Source: Armatimonadota bacterium
Lineage (GTDB): Bacteria > Armatimonadota > Fervidibacteria > Fervidibacterales > Fervidibacteraceae
Length of the DNA stretch: 5,200 nt
Assembly: GCA_026419315.1 (NCBI GenBank)
Contig: JANZZQ010000088.1
Location: 1 to 5,200, forward strand
Direction: 5' to 3'
Shown: positions 4,601-5,200 of the stretch, one piece after another
Layout of the letters: the number at the start of each line of letters is the position of its first letter
How positions within the stretch are numbered: the first letter of the stretch is position 1
Made by a program: the position numbers and the translations under genes
Notes under the pieces: model-generated
Database searches by the model: none
The model's input: only the letters and a program-made list of their open reading frames with translations
What the model was told of the DNA's origin: nothing

Positions 4601-5200
4601 ATGCTGGCGGAAACTTTGTATCTTGACCCCATAAGCCGCGCAATTGTCAATTGGCTCATTGAGCAAGGGCGACTTACCCCAGAACAAGTCAAGGAAGCGA
4701 TATCGGGAGCAACCCGAACTAACGGCAGTAAGCAAATCACTGACGCTTTGGCGGAGTTGGGTTACTGCACTGAAGACGATTTGCTTGCAGCGATGAGCGC
4801 AGTTTTGGGGCTACCGGTTGTCAACCTCCGTGAAGTTTCCGTTGACCCCGATGCGTTGGCTGCTGTTCCCGCAGAAACCGCCTTCCGACACCAAGTTCTA
4901 CCCCTGAGGAAGGAGAACGGGACACTGATTGTTGCTTTGGCTGACCCGCTCAATGTTGAAGTTGAAAGCACCCTTAGGTTCATCACCGGTATGCCAATTC
5001 GCATCGTTTTGGCAAAACCCTCCGACATAAGGACTCACCTCGAACAGCATTACATGCGCCGAGTGATTGCTGAGTCGGAAGCGGAGGACATTGAGGTCAT
5101 ACGGGAAGCAGAGGAAGACATCGGTGACCCGACAAGGCTTGCGAGGGAGGCTCTCGTCATCAGGCTCGTCAACATGCTGATTCGCAACGCTGTTAGGGAG
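4601..5200 (+). CDS. PilB/GspE-type type IV pilus or type II secretion ATPase, N-terminal part, cut by window edge
   Basis: Two hundred codons run open to the right edge. The first part is a helical MshEN/T2SSE N-domain: IVNWLIEQGRLTPEQVKEAI, then ITDALAELGYCTEDDLLAAM, SAVLGLPVVNLREVSVDPDA (about 46-85). The next part has the signatures VPAETAFRHQVLPLRKENGT and LIVALADPLNVEVESTLRFI (about 89-128), followed by TGMPIRIVLAKPSDIRTHLE. An acidic helical linker (about 158-175) leads to AREALVIRLVNMLIRNAVRE, which in this family comes just before the ASDIH strand of the catalytic domain. Walker A, Asp box and Walker B lie beyond the window. These cytoplasmic hexameric ATPases power pilin or pseudopilin polymerisation; MshEN domains in relatives bind cyclic-di-GMP, but binding residues are not verified here. 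The start is ATG 4601, five bases past the RseB-like stop and with GAGGTG upstream, so it is almost surely co-transcribed with the sigma genes. PilB and GspE cannot be told apart from this fragment. Confidence 0.88.
   Translation, partial: MLAETLYLDPISRAIVNWLIEQGRLTPEQVKEAISGATRTNGSKQITDALAELGYCTEDDLLAAMSAVLGLPVVNLREVSVDPDALAAVPAETAFRHQVLPLRKENGTLIVALADPLNVEVESTLRFITGMPIRIVLAKPSDIRTHLEQHYMRRVIAESEAEDIEVIREAEEDIGDPTRLAREALVIRLVNMLIRNAVRE

Noticed and set aside
4762..5028. Minus-strand open frame opposite the PilB/GspE-like gene
   Set aside because: It is a shadow of the strongly supported plus-strand ATPase frame and has a Ser/Thr/Ala-rich translation without family motifs.

Overview
The window is bacterial chromosomal DNA with roughly balanced base composition, ordinary Shine-Dalgarno sites and no phage, transposon, rRNA or tRNA signature. 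It divides into two divergently transcribed halves. The gene set (Uma2-family nuclease-like protein, free-standing Clp N-domain protein, ComF, RpoE-like ECF sigma factor with zinc anti-sigma factor and RseB/LolA-like partner, PilB/GspE ATPase) suits an environmental, deep-branching lineage such as Armatimonadota, Chloroflexota or a related thermophile-rich phylum. That placement is inference only; the sequence does not settle it.

Left half, minus strand. From right to left there is a complete ComF-family phosphoribosyltransferase with a zinc-finger head (1195-1944). Next is a short Clp_N (ClpA/B/C N-terminal) domain protein without any ATPase module (617-1053), whose first codons lie in a different frame from the rest. 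After a 416-base stretch with no convincing gene, but with a perfect 8-bp palindrome, comes the 5' end of a Uma2/DUF820-family gene (200 to the window edge).

Right half, plus strand. Four tightly packed genes look like one operon: an RpoE-like ECF sigma factor (2273-2950), a membrane anti-sigma factor with a ZAS-type HxxxCxxC zinc motif (2977-3456), an exported RseB/MucB-like protein with an unusual proline-rich insertion (3453-4595, ATGA overlap), and a PilB/GspE-type type IV pilus or type II secretion ATPase that runs off the right edge (4601-5200). The spacings of 26, -4 and 5 bases suggest co-transcription and partly coupled translation.

Working picture: the anti-sigma factor would hold the sigma factor at the membrane, the RseB-like protein outside the membrane would tune release of that sigma factor, and the sigma factor would control its own operon. 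The downstream pilus/secretion ATPase raises the possibility that this stress-type regulator governs assembly of a surface pilus or secretion machine. A ComF gene lies divergently next door, so a link to DNA uptake is conceivable but unproven. The two most useful points to check are the apparent -1 frameshift at the start of the Clp_N gene and the sigma/anti-sigma/RseB/PilB operon structure.
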